Positions 35,344 through 46,405 of a DNA stretch of 64,000 nucleotides are shown here, one piece after another; positions within the stretch are counted from its first letter, which is position 1, and each line of letters opens with the position of its first letter. This stretch comes from Porogramme epimiltina (Eukaryota > Basidiomycota > Agaricomycetes > Polyporales > Polyporaceae). The DNA lies in assembly GCA_900155495.1 (NCBI GenBank), contig FTLJ01000306.1, positions 1 to 64,000 of the forward strand, given 5' to 3'. The notes under the pieces are model-generated. The model saw only the letters and a list, made by a program, of their open reading frames with translations. It had not been told where the DNA came from and made no database searches. The position numbers and the translations under genes were made by a program.

Positions 35344-36424
35344 ATGGAGTTTATGGACATTCATGCAACTTGTGAAGATCACTTAAAACACTGCCTTCGA
35401 TGTATGCTTAGGAGAGCCGACCATCTCGACCCCGTACTCGCAGGGCAATTCTGTCAGTACTGCGGCACCTGTGGCGACTTCGCGGCGTCGAAAGGAAAGG
35501 CCCTCAAGAAGTGCGGCGGCTGTGGCATTGCGGCGTACTGCAGCAGGGAGTGTCAGAAGAAAGACTGGAAAGTGTTACATAAGTACGCCCACTGCCACTA
35601 TCTCGCTGCTGCAGGCTGACAGATGATTCCCTTCCGGTCTACCTAGAGCGTCTTGCCGCTCAGATCGTACAGGGGCACGGGGCCCTCATGGAGACGAGGT
35701 GGAGAAGAACGGTTTTTCGAGCAGGATGGCCCTCTTTGATGCTCTCTCAAACTGGATGAGAGTCCACGAGTCAACCCTCATATTCATCGCCAACACTATG
35801 GCCTCGATGTGCGACATCAAAGACCTACTCCAATCACATTCCCGTGTCCTGCTCATCAGGCTATGTCCTCACCACGACTCCCCAGTCCCTTTCGATGGAA
35901 ACCCTGCTTTGGAATTTCGGTTCGTTAGCATGCATCCTGTAAGCCGGGAAGAGCTGGGCCGCACTATGTGCCACGGGTACTCCCTATACGATCAAATCGT
36001 GGAGGGGGGTCGCAGGGCGATGGAACGGGAGCGCACCGAGATTTTATCGGCGGTCGATTCAGGTGCCGTCATTGGCGTCCTCCCCGTGTTCTTCGCTATA
36101 CCTTGCTGCAAATTTCTGCATAACGCCTTCTACGGCCTCCATCGCAGACGCTATGGAATCCACCCCATGGGAGGAGGGAGGCAAAAGATCCTCACGGCAC
36201 TAGTCGAACTCCTTATAGAAATGATTGGAGAGGGGCACGTCCTCAACGGTAGCTCCCTATGCGGCCCACTTCCTGTCCTGGTCGGCGACATGGTCGAGGT
36301 CAAAAAGAAGTGGAAGTGGGAACAAATAGAGTGGCATTGGGATACAGTGCTCGAGGACAGGATAGGCAAGACCGGCTCCCCTATACCTTGGCGAGAAGCT
36401 TTGAAACTCGAGGCTTGGGGCTGA
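35344..36424 (+). CDS. MYND-type zinc-finger protein D
   Basis: Predicted exons 35344-35582 and 35647-36424 give 338 aa, with exon lengths identical to gene C. The finger reads YCQYCGTCG...LKKCGGCGIAAYCSRECQ...LHK, then ASC after splicing. The body shares FSSRMALFDALSNWMRVHEST, an IGVLPVFFAIPCCKF block, IGEGHVLNG, and the C-terminal VKKKWKWEQIEWHWDTV. Its stop codon lies 368 bp from the stop of the convergent beta-glucanase gene. Function unknown; the open frame after clear divergence from gene C argues that it is maintained. Confidence 0.85.
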
Positions 36425-36792
36425 TGGACGGGTGCGTACAATAGGCTTGCTCCGCAACAGACAGCTCATATTTATACGACTTCCAGTTTGCCAAATGCCA
36501 GCTTCATCACGCGGAATGGTTCGCATCATACCTCCGTGCTATCAGTACAACCACAAATGTTACAACCACTGGCAACCGCTCGCTCCCGCGTCGACCACCT
36601 CGCCCAAAAGCAGTCTCTATCTTCCGACTCCCACCTCCTCAACTTCCATTCACACCACGTGTTCATTATCGAACGTCACTATGCACATATACCACACATG
36701 CAACTCTTTCCGCTCTCATCACCCAGCGTGATTTTTGGTGTTCTTGATGTTGTAGCATGTAATTCACTCGACGTGTATATACTCTGTAGCTA
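36425..36792. other. Convergent intergenic gap, MYND D to beta-glucanase
   Basis: 368 bp between two convergent stop codons. AT-richer than its surroundings; nothing specific seen beyond the expected 3' UTRs. Confidence 0.5.
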
Positions 36793-39437
36793 TCATGACG
36801 CAGGCAGGCACCCCGACACTGGCACCTGTGCCCCCACCGCATCCCACGCGTCTGGATACGCGCACCCCGGAATCGGCGTAACAGCAGGCCCAGTGTCCTG
36901 CGCGTACGCCCACCCGCTGCCCACGCTCGCGGTCACGCTCGCAGTCGCGGTCGCGGGCGGGAGGGTGACGGGCGTCCCCGTCCGCGTGTACTGCGGGAGT
37001 GCACTCGCGCCCGTCGGCGCGTTCAGCAGCGACGGCGGCCACGGCATGACGCCCTCCGTCGCGCTCTCGGCCAGACCCGCGCCGCCCCCGCCCGTCTGCC
37101 ACGGCTCGTACGTGAATTCGAGCGCACTCCCCACCTCCCCGAACGTTGCGCACGCACCGCGCGCGTCGCGCGGGTCCGTGGGCATCCATCCGCCCGTAAG
37201 GCCAAGCCGGTACGACCACAGCGGGGCCTGCACCGAGCCCGCGGCGGACGCGCCGATCTTCCACGTCCAGAAGAACCAGTCGCCGAGCGCGTCCATGGAC
37301 GCGAGCGCGAAGCTGCGGAGCCCGGCCTTGGTCTCGTCCGACCACTGCGACGCGTCCTCCCAGTACTCGCACCCGGGGCCGTACTGCGCGCTGTCGTTCA
37401 CGCCGATGACGTACAGGCCGCAGTCGTTGATCGCGTTGCTGAACTCGCCGGCGAGGGTCACGCCGAAGGATGTGCGACTGTGGCGTTTTAGGGGTCAGAA
37501 TGATAGTTGAAAGACGACAGAGGGGGTACATGCCTAGCCTCCATGGAGTCTCCCCACGAGGAACACGCTTGCTTGGGCCATTTTCCACCCATCGTCGTCC
37601 CGTCCCCGCCATCGGCCGTGACATTGACAGGTTGCCGGTTGGAAGCACCGCTGAAGGCGAAGTACGGATGTGTGTCTATGACTTTTCCGTTAGTGTGATA
37701 CGATCTAGGGGACCTACTCTAGACACACCTAGCGCAAGCCTGTCGGCACCATGCAAGAAATCGGCCCAGTTTGACGTTCCTCCGAAGCCATCATGAATCG
37801 CAATCATGGGTCCGTTTCCCTCTCCGGTCCCCGTAATGTTCCTGATCATCTCGTACGCGTGGAGGTAGCTAGGGCCTGCATTCAGTATGTTTCCCGAGTG
37901 GTCTAGTTGGACCTCGACGCCGACTCACAATGACTTTAACTGGTCCCGGCCTACAGTAGATCCGTGAGGCTCGTTCATAATACCGAACACCGGAATTAGA
38001 TCCTTGTATTCGGGCTGGTGGGATTGTGATTCTAGTCAGTTGGACGAATATAGTTCCACGGACAGCACAGGGTAATCGTACCTGTGAGATAAATTCTATG
38101 ATAGTTCTAATGTAGTCTAATGAACGTTCGGCATTCGCGAGTCCCATCACTCCATTAAGCCAGTTAACAGCGCCAAATTTTCCGGAATGGTTGAAACCTG
38201 GCGGTAAATCCTAAGATCACTACGCCCAGTTTAGAGACAATAGGCTGGACAGGCCACGCACCGTTTTGAGAACCAGGGATAGTGTGCAGGTCTAGGAGGA
38301 CACGAAGGCCGTACTTCCGAGCCCAACCGAGGACACGTAGTATGTACCTTCACGCACCCAATGTTAGAACCAAGATTGCACGACAGCTCAAGGTACGCAC
38401 TTCCAACACGTCCGCGCCAAGAACGGTTCTGCGACTGTCTTGCCCTCCCCATCTACGCCGACATCCTTCCACGTCTCGACTGCCCAGAACGGTATCGGGA
38501 GGCGGACCCAGTTGAGCCCTGCGCCCGCGATTTGCGCTAGGTCCTCCTCCGTGATAAACGTCGCGTAGTGGTCTTCGAGCGCGCTCTGGAGCGCGCCGTC
38601 GCCTTCTGCCGCGATCGCCTCGCTCAGGGTCCACTCATCCAGAGCGGCGGGGTACTTCTGGAAGAGCGCGGGGACGATGAAAGGCTCGAGCACGAAGAGC
38701 CCGCCGAGATTCACGCCGTTGATCCGGTCCGAGCCCCACGTCCAGCTCCGGTTGAGCGGGGGTGTCCAGGAGTTGGGCTGCGCGGAGTTGTCGAACGGGT
38801 CGGCTGGGTTGGAGACCCCTGGGAGAGGCGCATATAGTCAGAATAGCGCATTGAGAAGTTACGACTTGCGCAGGAATGACGGAACAGTAGAGCACAATGG
38901 AGAGAGCAAGGGGGTACTCAGCTAGTGGAGTTACTCACAGAATCCGCCAAAGGCGTTCTTATAAGTGAACGTAGTCCCATCCTCCTTCGTGACCTGGCTT
39001 CCATCTCCTCCGGTTGTCACTGCCACTTGAGGTGACGTGGGAGTGGTGGTACTATTAGTATTGCCGGCCGACGCCGTTGATCCCGAGGACTGCGTTTTCG
39101 CGCTCGCGTTGGGGTTGGGTTTGATGGTAGCACTGCACGCCACAACGGCGATGACGCCAGCAGTCACTAGAATCGCTACCGCCCATGTCCATGGCCTTCT
39201 GTACAATGGGCGTTTGGGGGGAGAGCCTGAAAACGGGGAAGCCTCCTTGGACGAGTATGGGTGATCCGAGGAATGAATATCTGCGGCTTTGAGAAAGGGT
39301 GATGACTGGGGGGACACCGTGGATCCTTCTGTGAGGTCCTGCGCTAATGCGGAGGAGTGTTTGGGGTGTTCGATTACGGGGTCGGAGGTATGGTATGGGT
39401 CATTCGGGGGGCTGTCAGAAGGATCGTTGTGAGCCAT
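36793..39437 (-). CDS. Membrane-anchored glucan 1,3-beta-glucosidase (GH5, exo-beta-1,3-glucanase)
   Basis: Eight predicted exons (38939-39437, 38401-38818, 38262-38347, 38082-38197, 37929-38014, 37729-37868, 37534-37675, 36793-37477) give 723 aa. A cytosolic N-terminal tail with Ser/Pro is followed by one membrane segment (about residues 83-103), then a Ser/Thr linker and the catalytic domain, a type II topology like fungal EXG-D enzymes that remodel cell-wall beta-1,3-glucan. Family signatures include FGGFWVSNP, GVNLGGLFVLEP, DLHTIPGSQNG, GIMNEPHG (acid/base E388) and TLAGEFSNA (nucleophile E507). The C-terminal ~150 aa are Pro/Thr/Ala-rich. One intron appears to use a GC donor (37532-37533). 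A copy of its 3' end lies at 34600-34935. Confidence 0.93.
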
Positions 39438-40211
39438 ATCGCTAGAGTGATGGTCGCAGATATGAGAGTAGTAGGTTGGGACGACTGGACAGGCTCAGCC
39501 TGCCAGGCAGAAGGAGTGTGGGGTATAGAGAGAGGTCGCGTGGATAACCGAGAGTTGGGCGGGAGAGTTGAAATGTGACGTGAATGAAATACCTTCACGA
39601 TCCGCCAGAACCCGCGGCACAAGAGCGGTCCCGAGTACTTGGAGAGTGTTTCAAGCTTGAGAGGAGCCACAGAAAGGGACGTTTGCCTCGACGTTGGAGG
39701 CATGCCAGAGTCGGACTGTCTAACGAATTGACTCGGCGGAAATTCTGCGAACTTGTTTACTGCGCTGCGCTCTTCTCGTTGGACTGTCTCGGACTCACCA
39801 ACGACTGTCTATTGTCAGGGTTGCAGAGGAAGGCTACACGACGGCAGGTACATCGGGATATTGCAAGGCATTCGCAACGTAATTCCGGGCATTGTTGTGG
39901 CTCGATGCACAGATGAAACTTCACTAGCACTGGGGGAACCCGGGCGTGCGGCGACACAGGTGGCCCGATCACGTGGCACCTTTTCCCGACAAGGATCTAT
40001 GACGTCGACGGAAAAGCCCCCAGCTCCGGAGGCCTGTGCGGCTTCTGAACTTTTCCTTCGGGGACATGCACAAGAGCACCAATAGATTTGACGACGCCAA
40101 AGTCGTTTAGTGTAAAATATCGAAGGAGAACGACGCTTTGAGCACCCAATTACAAATTAACCCTGCCCCCACGCCCAGTCCAAACATGACGCGGACTGCC
40201 AATTGCCGCCC
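39438..40211. other. Intergenic upstream of the beta-glucanase gene
   Basis: 774 bp between two minus-strand genes. It should hold the beta-glucanase promoter. No coding exon or distinctive motif was recognised. Confidence 0.45.
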
Positions 40212-41800
40212 TCACTTATCCCACTCTCGTTCCTCCATCCTGCGCGCCGTGCCCCTTACGAAACGCCCCACGCTCCGCCCCCCACGCTCGCGGCCTCGCT
40301 CAAATCTGATCTCCACGTCCTCCAGCGAAGGCATCGTTCCCTCCAGCATACGCGCTACTGCCCCGGCGTTGTACGCGAGTAGCGCGACCTCGGCGGGGAC
40401 GAGGGGCGCGGGTGCGGGCCTTGGCGGAGGCGGGAGCTCCGAGTCCGAGGAATCGTCCAGTCTCATGACATACGAACGCGACGGATCGAGAATGTGCATG
40501 TCGATGCGAATGCCGAGGCACTGGAGCGGGAGGGGAAGGAGAGATTGAAAGAGCATATCCTGCGATACAGTGCAAGGCGCAAAGGATACGAAGCGAGGAG
40601 GTGTCAGCGCGAGCAAGCGATCGTTACGGAACGACGTACGAGGAGCTCGTCGAGGGCAGCCTCTCTGTCATCTTTCCAGAACATGACATCGAGTTCCAGA
40701 GCTTGCAGCCCCGAGCATGCGGGGCTGCGAAGGACTGCGATAAGCCCCTGCTGCTCGTTCCCGAGGAACCCGGCGGTAGCGCCCCTGATCTTGAGTTGCG
40801 TGGGTCGGGCGAGAGCGAGGGTGGTCCTGAGGATCTCGAGGTGGAAGTCACTGGATGATACGTCCCCGGTCACCCAGACGCGCGGAATGCGGCACGTGGG
40901 CGCGAGGAGATAGAGGTCGATGAGATCGCCAGTGAAGGACCGGAGGTGAGGCCAGACACACGCCGGGGCCTGTGATTGCCCAGCGAGGTTCGAGTTGTGA
41001 TGCCGGCGGAAGCTGTCCCATGACGTAGGGGTGAGTTCGTATCCGGCGTGATACGATGTCATCAGATATATACTAGAGAGGTTGGGGTACGCATTGATGA
41101 GCGGGACTATGACTGGATAATCCAGAAGTTCGGCGGAAAAGCGTCGCATGTTTGGATACACAACATCTGAGGTCGGACGAACGTCTATGGGGTACCACGC
41201 GGAGCTTTTTAATTCTTGGAGAGAAGAGGAATGGTTTGCGAGGAATGGTACGGGATGATACTCCTTGTGCGTGTGGTCGGGTAGTATATCCCATATCATA
41301 TCTTCAACGGCCCAGTTGATGGACAGTGATACTAGCTTGGACTTGAGGTCTCGGACCATGCGGAGGGAAAGTTCATAAGCTATGCCGATGTGGAGGTGCC
41401 GCAGTGATGTGAGTTGGGCGAATGCAGTCGCCAAGCCGTCGTGCTGTATGAGTATATTGTCGCCATGCGGGAGCCGCAATGTTTCTAGTCCTTCGAATCG
41501 AGGTATTATAGACAGCCATTCTTCTGCTACTTTCTTGGACAGCTCGAATGGTTGAAAATCGAGGGAGCGGAGATGAGGATAACGAGAGTTGTTCTCCGCA
41601 GCGAGGAACACGAGGAACTTCCGAGCTTGTTCATCTTTGCTGATTGTTACTATCGTCTTCCTGAGGAGAGCTTTTGCTACCTCGTGATAAAAGAAGCGGC
41701 AGGAAGACATCAACGCCACGGTGATATCACAGTGGTAGCCTGTGTGGTGAAGGACGTTGAAGAGAACGTCGTCATTTAGTCGACGTCGGGTAGTGTTCAT
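40212..41800 (-). CDS. F-box-like leucine-rich-repeat protein
   Basis: Predicted exons 40640-41800 and 40212-40559 give 502 aa. The N terminus (LNDDVLFNVLHHTG...ALMSSCRFFYHEVAKALLRK) has the spacing of an F-box-like helix bundle, which in SCF ligases contacts Skp1. The rest shows repeated leucine-rich strands (HLRSLDFQPF, LETLRLPHGDN, SLRHLHIGIA, KLVSLSINWA) typical of substrate-recognition LRRs in basidiomycete F-box families. The 80-nt intron (gtacgt...atcgcag) keeps frame; without it the protein would end 13 residues later in unrelated sequence. The specific target is unknown. Confidence 0.75.
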
Positions 41801-42692
41801 CGTGTATCAAGAGTTCTGTGAAGATACGCCAGTTTCGGAGCTAGTCAGAGATGTAAAAGCGGATGAAAGAGCCAGTCATCCTTACTCTATCAGAATGAAG
41901 AGCACGAGATTCCACTTGCAAATGGATGTTGGTCGTTAGAAAGCGCTGACGCGTCTCCATCACTGGATGTGTCCCGGTCCGTGCATCATATTAGCGCTGA
42001 ATCTAGATAGTATACCTACCGTTCGTCCGCCGCTCTTCGGTGCTGCAACTTCCGCGTTGGAGGGGAGTGGCCTTTGTGACGTTGCATATGATCCACTACG
42101 TTAGATACCTGCCAGACTGGTCGATGGTCCTGAGGATCATGCATGTCCCCCGCGTCGCATGCCGCTGAGGAATATGGTGGAGTGTACAGACGTAATTTCA
42201 TTGAGCAGTATTTAGAAGGGTGCAACTAGGACGTTCGAATAGCGATGACAGCGACGAATATTAGAACAGATGTGTCGAGAAACAGATACATGATACGGTC
42301 ACTTGCGAGATCTGCGTTGTAGTGTGAGCATTCACCTTTCATATCAACAAGATACTGAGACCCACCTTGTCGTAGTAAGAACGACGCGTAGAAGTGGAAT
42401 TCCGCACAACTTCGTGAAGATCGTCGACGCCGCGCCAGATTCCTTTCAGCGACATGGGCCTCGCGGTCACGATGGTCTCTTCGCTGGCATTGACCGCATC
42501 TTCAGCAACTCCTGCGCCAGCTTGGCGCGGGGGCGGCACGACGTAATTTGCAATGGACGTCTTGGTTACCATTCCCTCCGCCAGCCCGCAAGTCTCCCCC
42601 GTCGGCCAGGCGCATTCCTCCAACGTTCCCCTACCCCCCGCCCCACCCGGCGTGCCCAAGCCGGGTCGGGCTCCTAAGAGCCGCCACGTAAG
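41801..42692. other. Intergenic, F-box/LRR gene to eRF1
   Basis: 892 bp. Open frames of 70-125 codons occur on both strands at 42300-42770, including a Pro-rich one at 42553 with a GTAAGT-like donor, but none has enough support to call a gene. The eRF1 3' UTR lies at the right-hand side. Confidence 0.45.
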
Positions 42693-44273
42693 TCAGACAC
42701 CCTCGTCATCCGACATGAACTCGTCCTCATCGTCGTCGACACTCTGCAGGTTGGTGAAGTCGACCTTGTAGCGGAGCAGGCCGCCGATACCACCGAAGCC
42801 CTTGACGAACTGCGCACCCTCCTGAGAGCGGTTCGTGACGAATTCGAGGTTCGCGCCGAACTCCTTGTACTTCTCCGTAAACCACTCGAGTAGCGGCAGC
42901 GGGTCGGCCAATTTCTCCATCTCGAGTCCGGTCGACTTGTCCATAAACCGGTCGCGCTCCTTCTCCTGCTCCTTGTTCGCGTGCACGACGATCTCCTCTG
43001 GAGGGAAAGCGTGGATCAGCGCAGCCCGGAATGTACGGAAGATACTATTTTTACGTACCACCCGCGGCGTTCCGGAGCACGTAACGCGTGATGTCGAGGT
43101 TCTCCCAGACGATGAGCGTCTCGACAGCACCCAACTCGAGCGCCTTGAGGGTGTCATCGATACCGAAGCAGTACTTGCCGGTGTCCTGACTGATCTCGTC
43201 GAAGTATTTCTGGATGAGCCTCTTCTCCTGAACAAACTTGACGTTGGAGAGAGCCTCGGCAGCAAGCTCGATCGCCTGCGGTAGATGTTGATAAGGAGTT
43301 CTTGGAACAAGAGCAAAACTCGACGCACCTGATTGAAGCCGTTCTCACCGCCGTAACTGACATCTACTACCTTGATGATCTTTGCTCCAAGGCGAGGATC
43401 GAACATGTCACTCTGGCTCAGCTCCGTCTTGAAGTCGGCACTACCAGCAAGGACGAGCCCAGTCACGTTGACCTTGTCGTTCGTGATGTAGTGCTGGACT
43501 GCAAGTTCGGCCACCTTACGGACGTAGTTGTGCCGTTTCTCGTCACGCAGACGCGCGAAACGCAGGGCGGATTGACCACCACGTCCGTGCTTCTTGGGGA
43601 GGTCGACAGTGAACTTGTGGATGACCTCGCGCGTGTTGCCCGCTACGGTACCGAAGAGCGTGCCGTTTCCGTCCATGACGATGAACCCGAACTTGGAATC
43701 CGACTCGAGGAGTTCCTGCAGCGCCTCAGTGTGGAACTTGTTGTCACATAGGTACAAGGACCTTGTACATGAATCAGAACGGCGCAGAGGGACGAGAAGG
43801 AAGGAAACATACGTGTTGATCGGCTTGTGAGGCTCAAAGTCGAAGGAAACTTTCTTCTCCTTGCCTTCTTCCGTCAAGATCGTCCCGACGAACAGTACAA
43901 GCCCGTTCGGAGGTACACGATTGTACAACTTGAGACGCTGCTGGGTCGACGTGATGGCGGCCAGCACGGAGAGACGGTTAACACGAGACTTGATGTTAGA
44001 TGCCGTGCCGTACTCCTGCGTGAGCATGGCTGAGACTCGGGAGATTTGATCCTGGGCATGGCGTTAGTCGATCACCAACAATCCTCAGCAGCCGATAGTA
44101 CCTTCGGGGGGATAATGAGGGAGATCATGGAAGTACCCGCTCTGAAATGCGCGATGAGCTGTCGGCCGTCTTCGCCCCGTAGCTGAGACGCACCCTCGCG
44201 CGGCATCGAGGCTCTTGATGAGCTTCTTCACCTTCCACATCTGAATGTTCTGCTCTGCGGGATCTTGACTCAT
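42693..44273 (-). CDS. SUP45: Eukaryotic peptide chain release factor eRF1
   Basis: Six predicted exons (44194-44273, 44102-44141, 43813-44051, 43329-43761, 43059-43275, 42693-42997) give 437 aa, the same length as yeast and human eRF1. The protein recognises all three stop codons in the ribosomal A site and triggers peptide release together with eRF3. Diagnostic motifs: TASNIKS (NIKS at residues 59-62) and YLCDNKF (Y123, C125, F129) for stop-codon decoding, and GRGGQ (G181-G182-Q183) for peptidyl-tRNA hydrolysis. The acidic C-terminal tail ([15 protein letters not shown]) is the eRF3-contact type. Its start lies 271 bp from the divergent POP7 start. Confidence 0.98.
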
Positions 44274-44544
44274 CTTGACGAGTGTCCGATGAAACTTTTG
44301 TACAGAAAGAGGGAGACGGAATGGGAGAAATCAAGCGGATCGGAGGGAAAGATGAAGAGAGCGGGGACAAGGGAGCTCTCGTGCTTCGCCCCTCCGAAAT
44401 TTGCGATTGCCGGTCATGGGCGTCTATTTAGGCTTATCCGCCCTAATCGGGGCTTGTGCCACATTGCTATAGTTTAATGCGCCTTTCTCGACAAACTCCG
44501 TCGCGAACTCTTCTCCGTTGAACGCGTCGTCGAGGCTAGCGTCG
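44274..44544. promoter_or_regulatory. Bidirectional promoter between eRF1 and POP7
   Basis: The two start codons point away from each other across only 271 bp, so one short region must drive both. I see no TATA box; there is a GGATCGGAGGGAAAG-type purine block near 44336-44350. Confidence 0.6.
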
Positions 44545-45458
44545 ATGGCAAAGCGCAAACTTGACTCCACCACCGAAACTGACACTGGACGTGACGCACA
44601 ACCAAAGCGGTCCCGAGCTCTACCCCGCAGCAGCTCCGCCTCTCTGCCAGACAACGACGCATATGCCGCAGGAAGTTCGGGTTTGGTGATGGACACTGAC
44701 TCCGCCATGCCCCAGCCTGCGCAAGAAGAGCAGAGCACATCGGAAGGAAAGAGGTCTAGAGAGGAGGATGGCAGTCAGGCGAGCGGCTCACGCGTCGAGA
44801 AGGGGAGAAAACCCAAAGTTCGGAAGCTTGCTCCTCCCCGCCCATTCCCAACGGTACCCGCGTCGGTATCAGCGACAGGGCCACGCTCGGCGCATACAGA
44901 AGGCAAGAACTATATTTGTATCACGCGTCGCACAGAACTTGGCGCGTATCTGAGGCGATGTAAGGACGTGTTCCTTAAGGATGGGTGCGTGCTGCTACCC
45001 TCTTGACGTTTGTCGTGCCCCTGATCACCGTCCCACGTCTGTGTTGTCGATATAGCTACAAGACCCTTCATTTGAATGCGATGGGTGCGGCAATACCGCA
45101 TCTTATGCAACTTGCGCTCTCCCTCCCCCCCATCCTTCCTTTCCCTCAAGATGAGATTCACACCGACATTTTCACTGGTACTGTCGAAGTGCAAGATGAG
45201 CTTATTCCAGACGATGAGGACGAAGACATTTCATATCGCAGCCGTGGAAAGTCAACCGTGAATGTGATCATCAAGATTGGGGACGGCGTAGACGAACCTG
45301 CTGCAAAATCAGCGCAAGGAACTGCAAGAAAGAACAACACTAGCCGTCGGATTGCTCCTTCTAACCATGGCAGAGACAAGAAGTCTGGTAAGCGGAGTAC
45401 TCCTCCTCAGGCTCGGGAACAGATAGTCTTTCGAGAGGACGAAATGGACGAAAGCTGA
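44545..45458 (+). CDS. POP7: RNase P/MRP subunit POP7 (Rpp20, Alba-like)
   Basis: Predicted exons 44545-44984 and 45056-45458 give 280 aa. A basic, low-complexity N terminus with a putative nuclear-localisation cluster (KRSREED...KGRKPKVRKLAPPRP) precedes an Alba-like domain from about residue 125. Matching Rpp20 features are NYICITRRTELGAYLRRCKDVF, LHLNAMGAAIPHLMQLALSLP, and TDIFTGTVEVQDELIPDDED, followed by a final strand STVNVIIKIGDG. In yeast and animals the homologue pairs with Pop6/Rpp25 and binds the RNA of RNase P and MRP for tRNA and rRNA processing. The basic C-terminal tail is longer than in animal proteins. The start ATG follows the predicted 5' leader and gives the only continuous frame. 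Confidence 0.88.
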
Positions 45459-46405
45459 GCGGCGGTAGTACGTCCGATGTGTATGTACATAGCCTTTGAC
45501 ATCCTAACATTTCCCTACTTACAGTAGATGTGACTTCCATTCTGTCCCCACACCTACTCTGCCATTCAAGGGACAGCCATCATGGAGTTCATTTCAAGCG
45601 AGGCGTCCTGTTTCAATACCATGTTAGTGCCACCGCGATTACCTTGTTTCGAGAAAATTCCCTCATGTGATCACAGAAATGCTGGCATTTCTATCGCCCA
45701 CGAAGTCCCAAGCTCGCCGGTTCACAGCGCGTCCTCCAGAGGCTGGTTTCTCCAGCTCAGGAAAGGCGTCTCATATGTACACCTTCTATCCACACACCGC
45801 ACACGCGCCGTGCTGGTGCCACTACGTTCAGTCGCTTGACACCACAAGTCGTCATCTGGCTCGCCATGTACACTATCATCATCGCACGCTCAAACCTGTC
45901 CCAGTCCCGAGTCAATCCCCTAGCTGAAGCAAAGGTGTCCGAACCACATCGGTTAGCACGCGTATGTCACGAGCCCAAACATTGGGGCGAACGATGTGAC
46001 TGAGAGCACTCCGTTGCGTACGGAATTTACTGCTGAAAATATAAGACAATTGGAGTCTCGCCAAGGGTTGCATAGACCACGCCGCCGAGATTGTGGTCAC
46101 GCAGCGCGACGATGCGCGAGAGGCACTGTAAAGCTCGCCCTTCATGAAATGCGAGCTTAGTAGATAGCGAAAGGCGGACGAGACTAAGTATAGCGTCGTT
46201 GTCGCGCCTTACGGCCTCGACGTCCAGGCTCTGGGGCTATTGTTAGAGGCTTGTACACACCTATACCATCTTTCTTTTGTGCGAATGACCGGACATTAAT
46301 TTACATTCTATGGTACATAGTAGGCATAGGATTGATGAGAGCAAATTCGACAAGCACAACAGTCAAGTCACCCAGTTACACTATCCTCCAATCCAGAACA
46401 GCTTC
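45459..46405. other. Convergent intergenic region, POP7 to Dicer
   Basis: 947 bp between two convergent stop codons, longer than usual here. Several open frames below 90 codons occur, none convincing. It should contain both 3' UTRs. Confidence 0.45.

Larger units (their letters stand above)
32760..37150 (+). repeat. Tandem duplication (two ~2.2-kb units) carrying MYND genes C and D
   Basis: Unit 1 (about 32760-34940) and unit 2 (about 34945-37150) each start with the block beginning CATATTCGCAC(T/C)GTTGG, continue through a promoter, a MYND gene with exons of 239 and 778 nt, and end inside the 3' part of the beta-glucanase gene. In unit 2 that part belongs to the live gene; in unit 1 it is an orphan fragment. 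Identity is moderate, so the event is not recent. Confidence 0.85.

Noticed and set aside
36488..37510. 340-codon frame antisense to the beta-glucanase 3' exon
   Set aside because: Shadow of the GH5 coding strand; high GC keeps the opposite frame open.
42553..42771. 72-codon Pro/Ser-rich plus-strand frame ending near the eRF1 3' end
   Set aside because: Overlaps the eRF1 terminus on the opposite strand and has no supporting homology, though a GTAAGT-like donor lies inside it.
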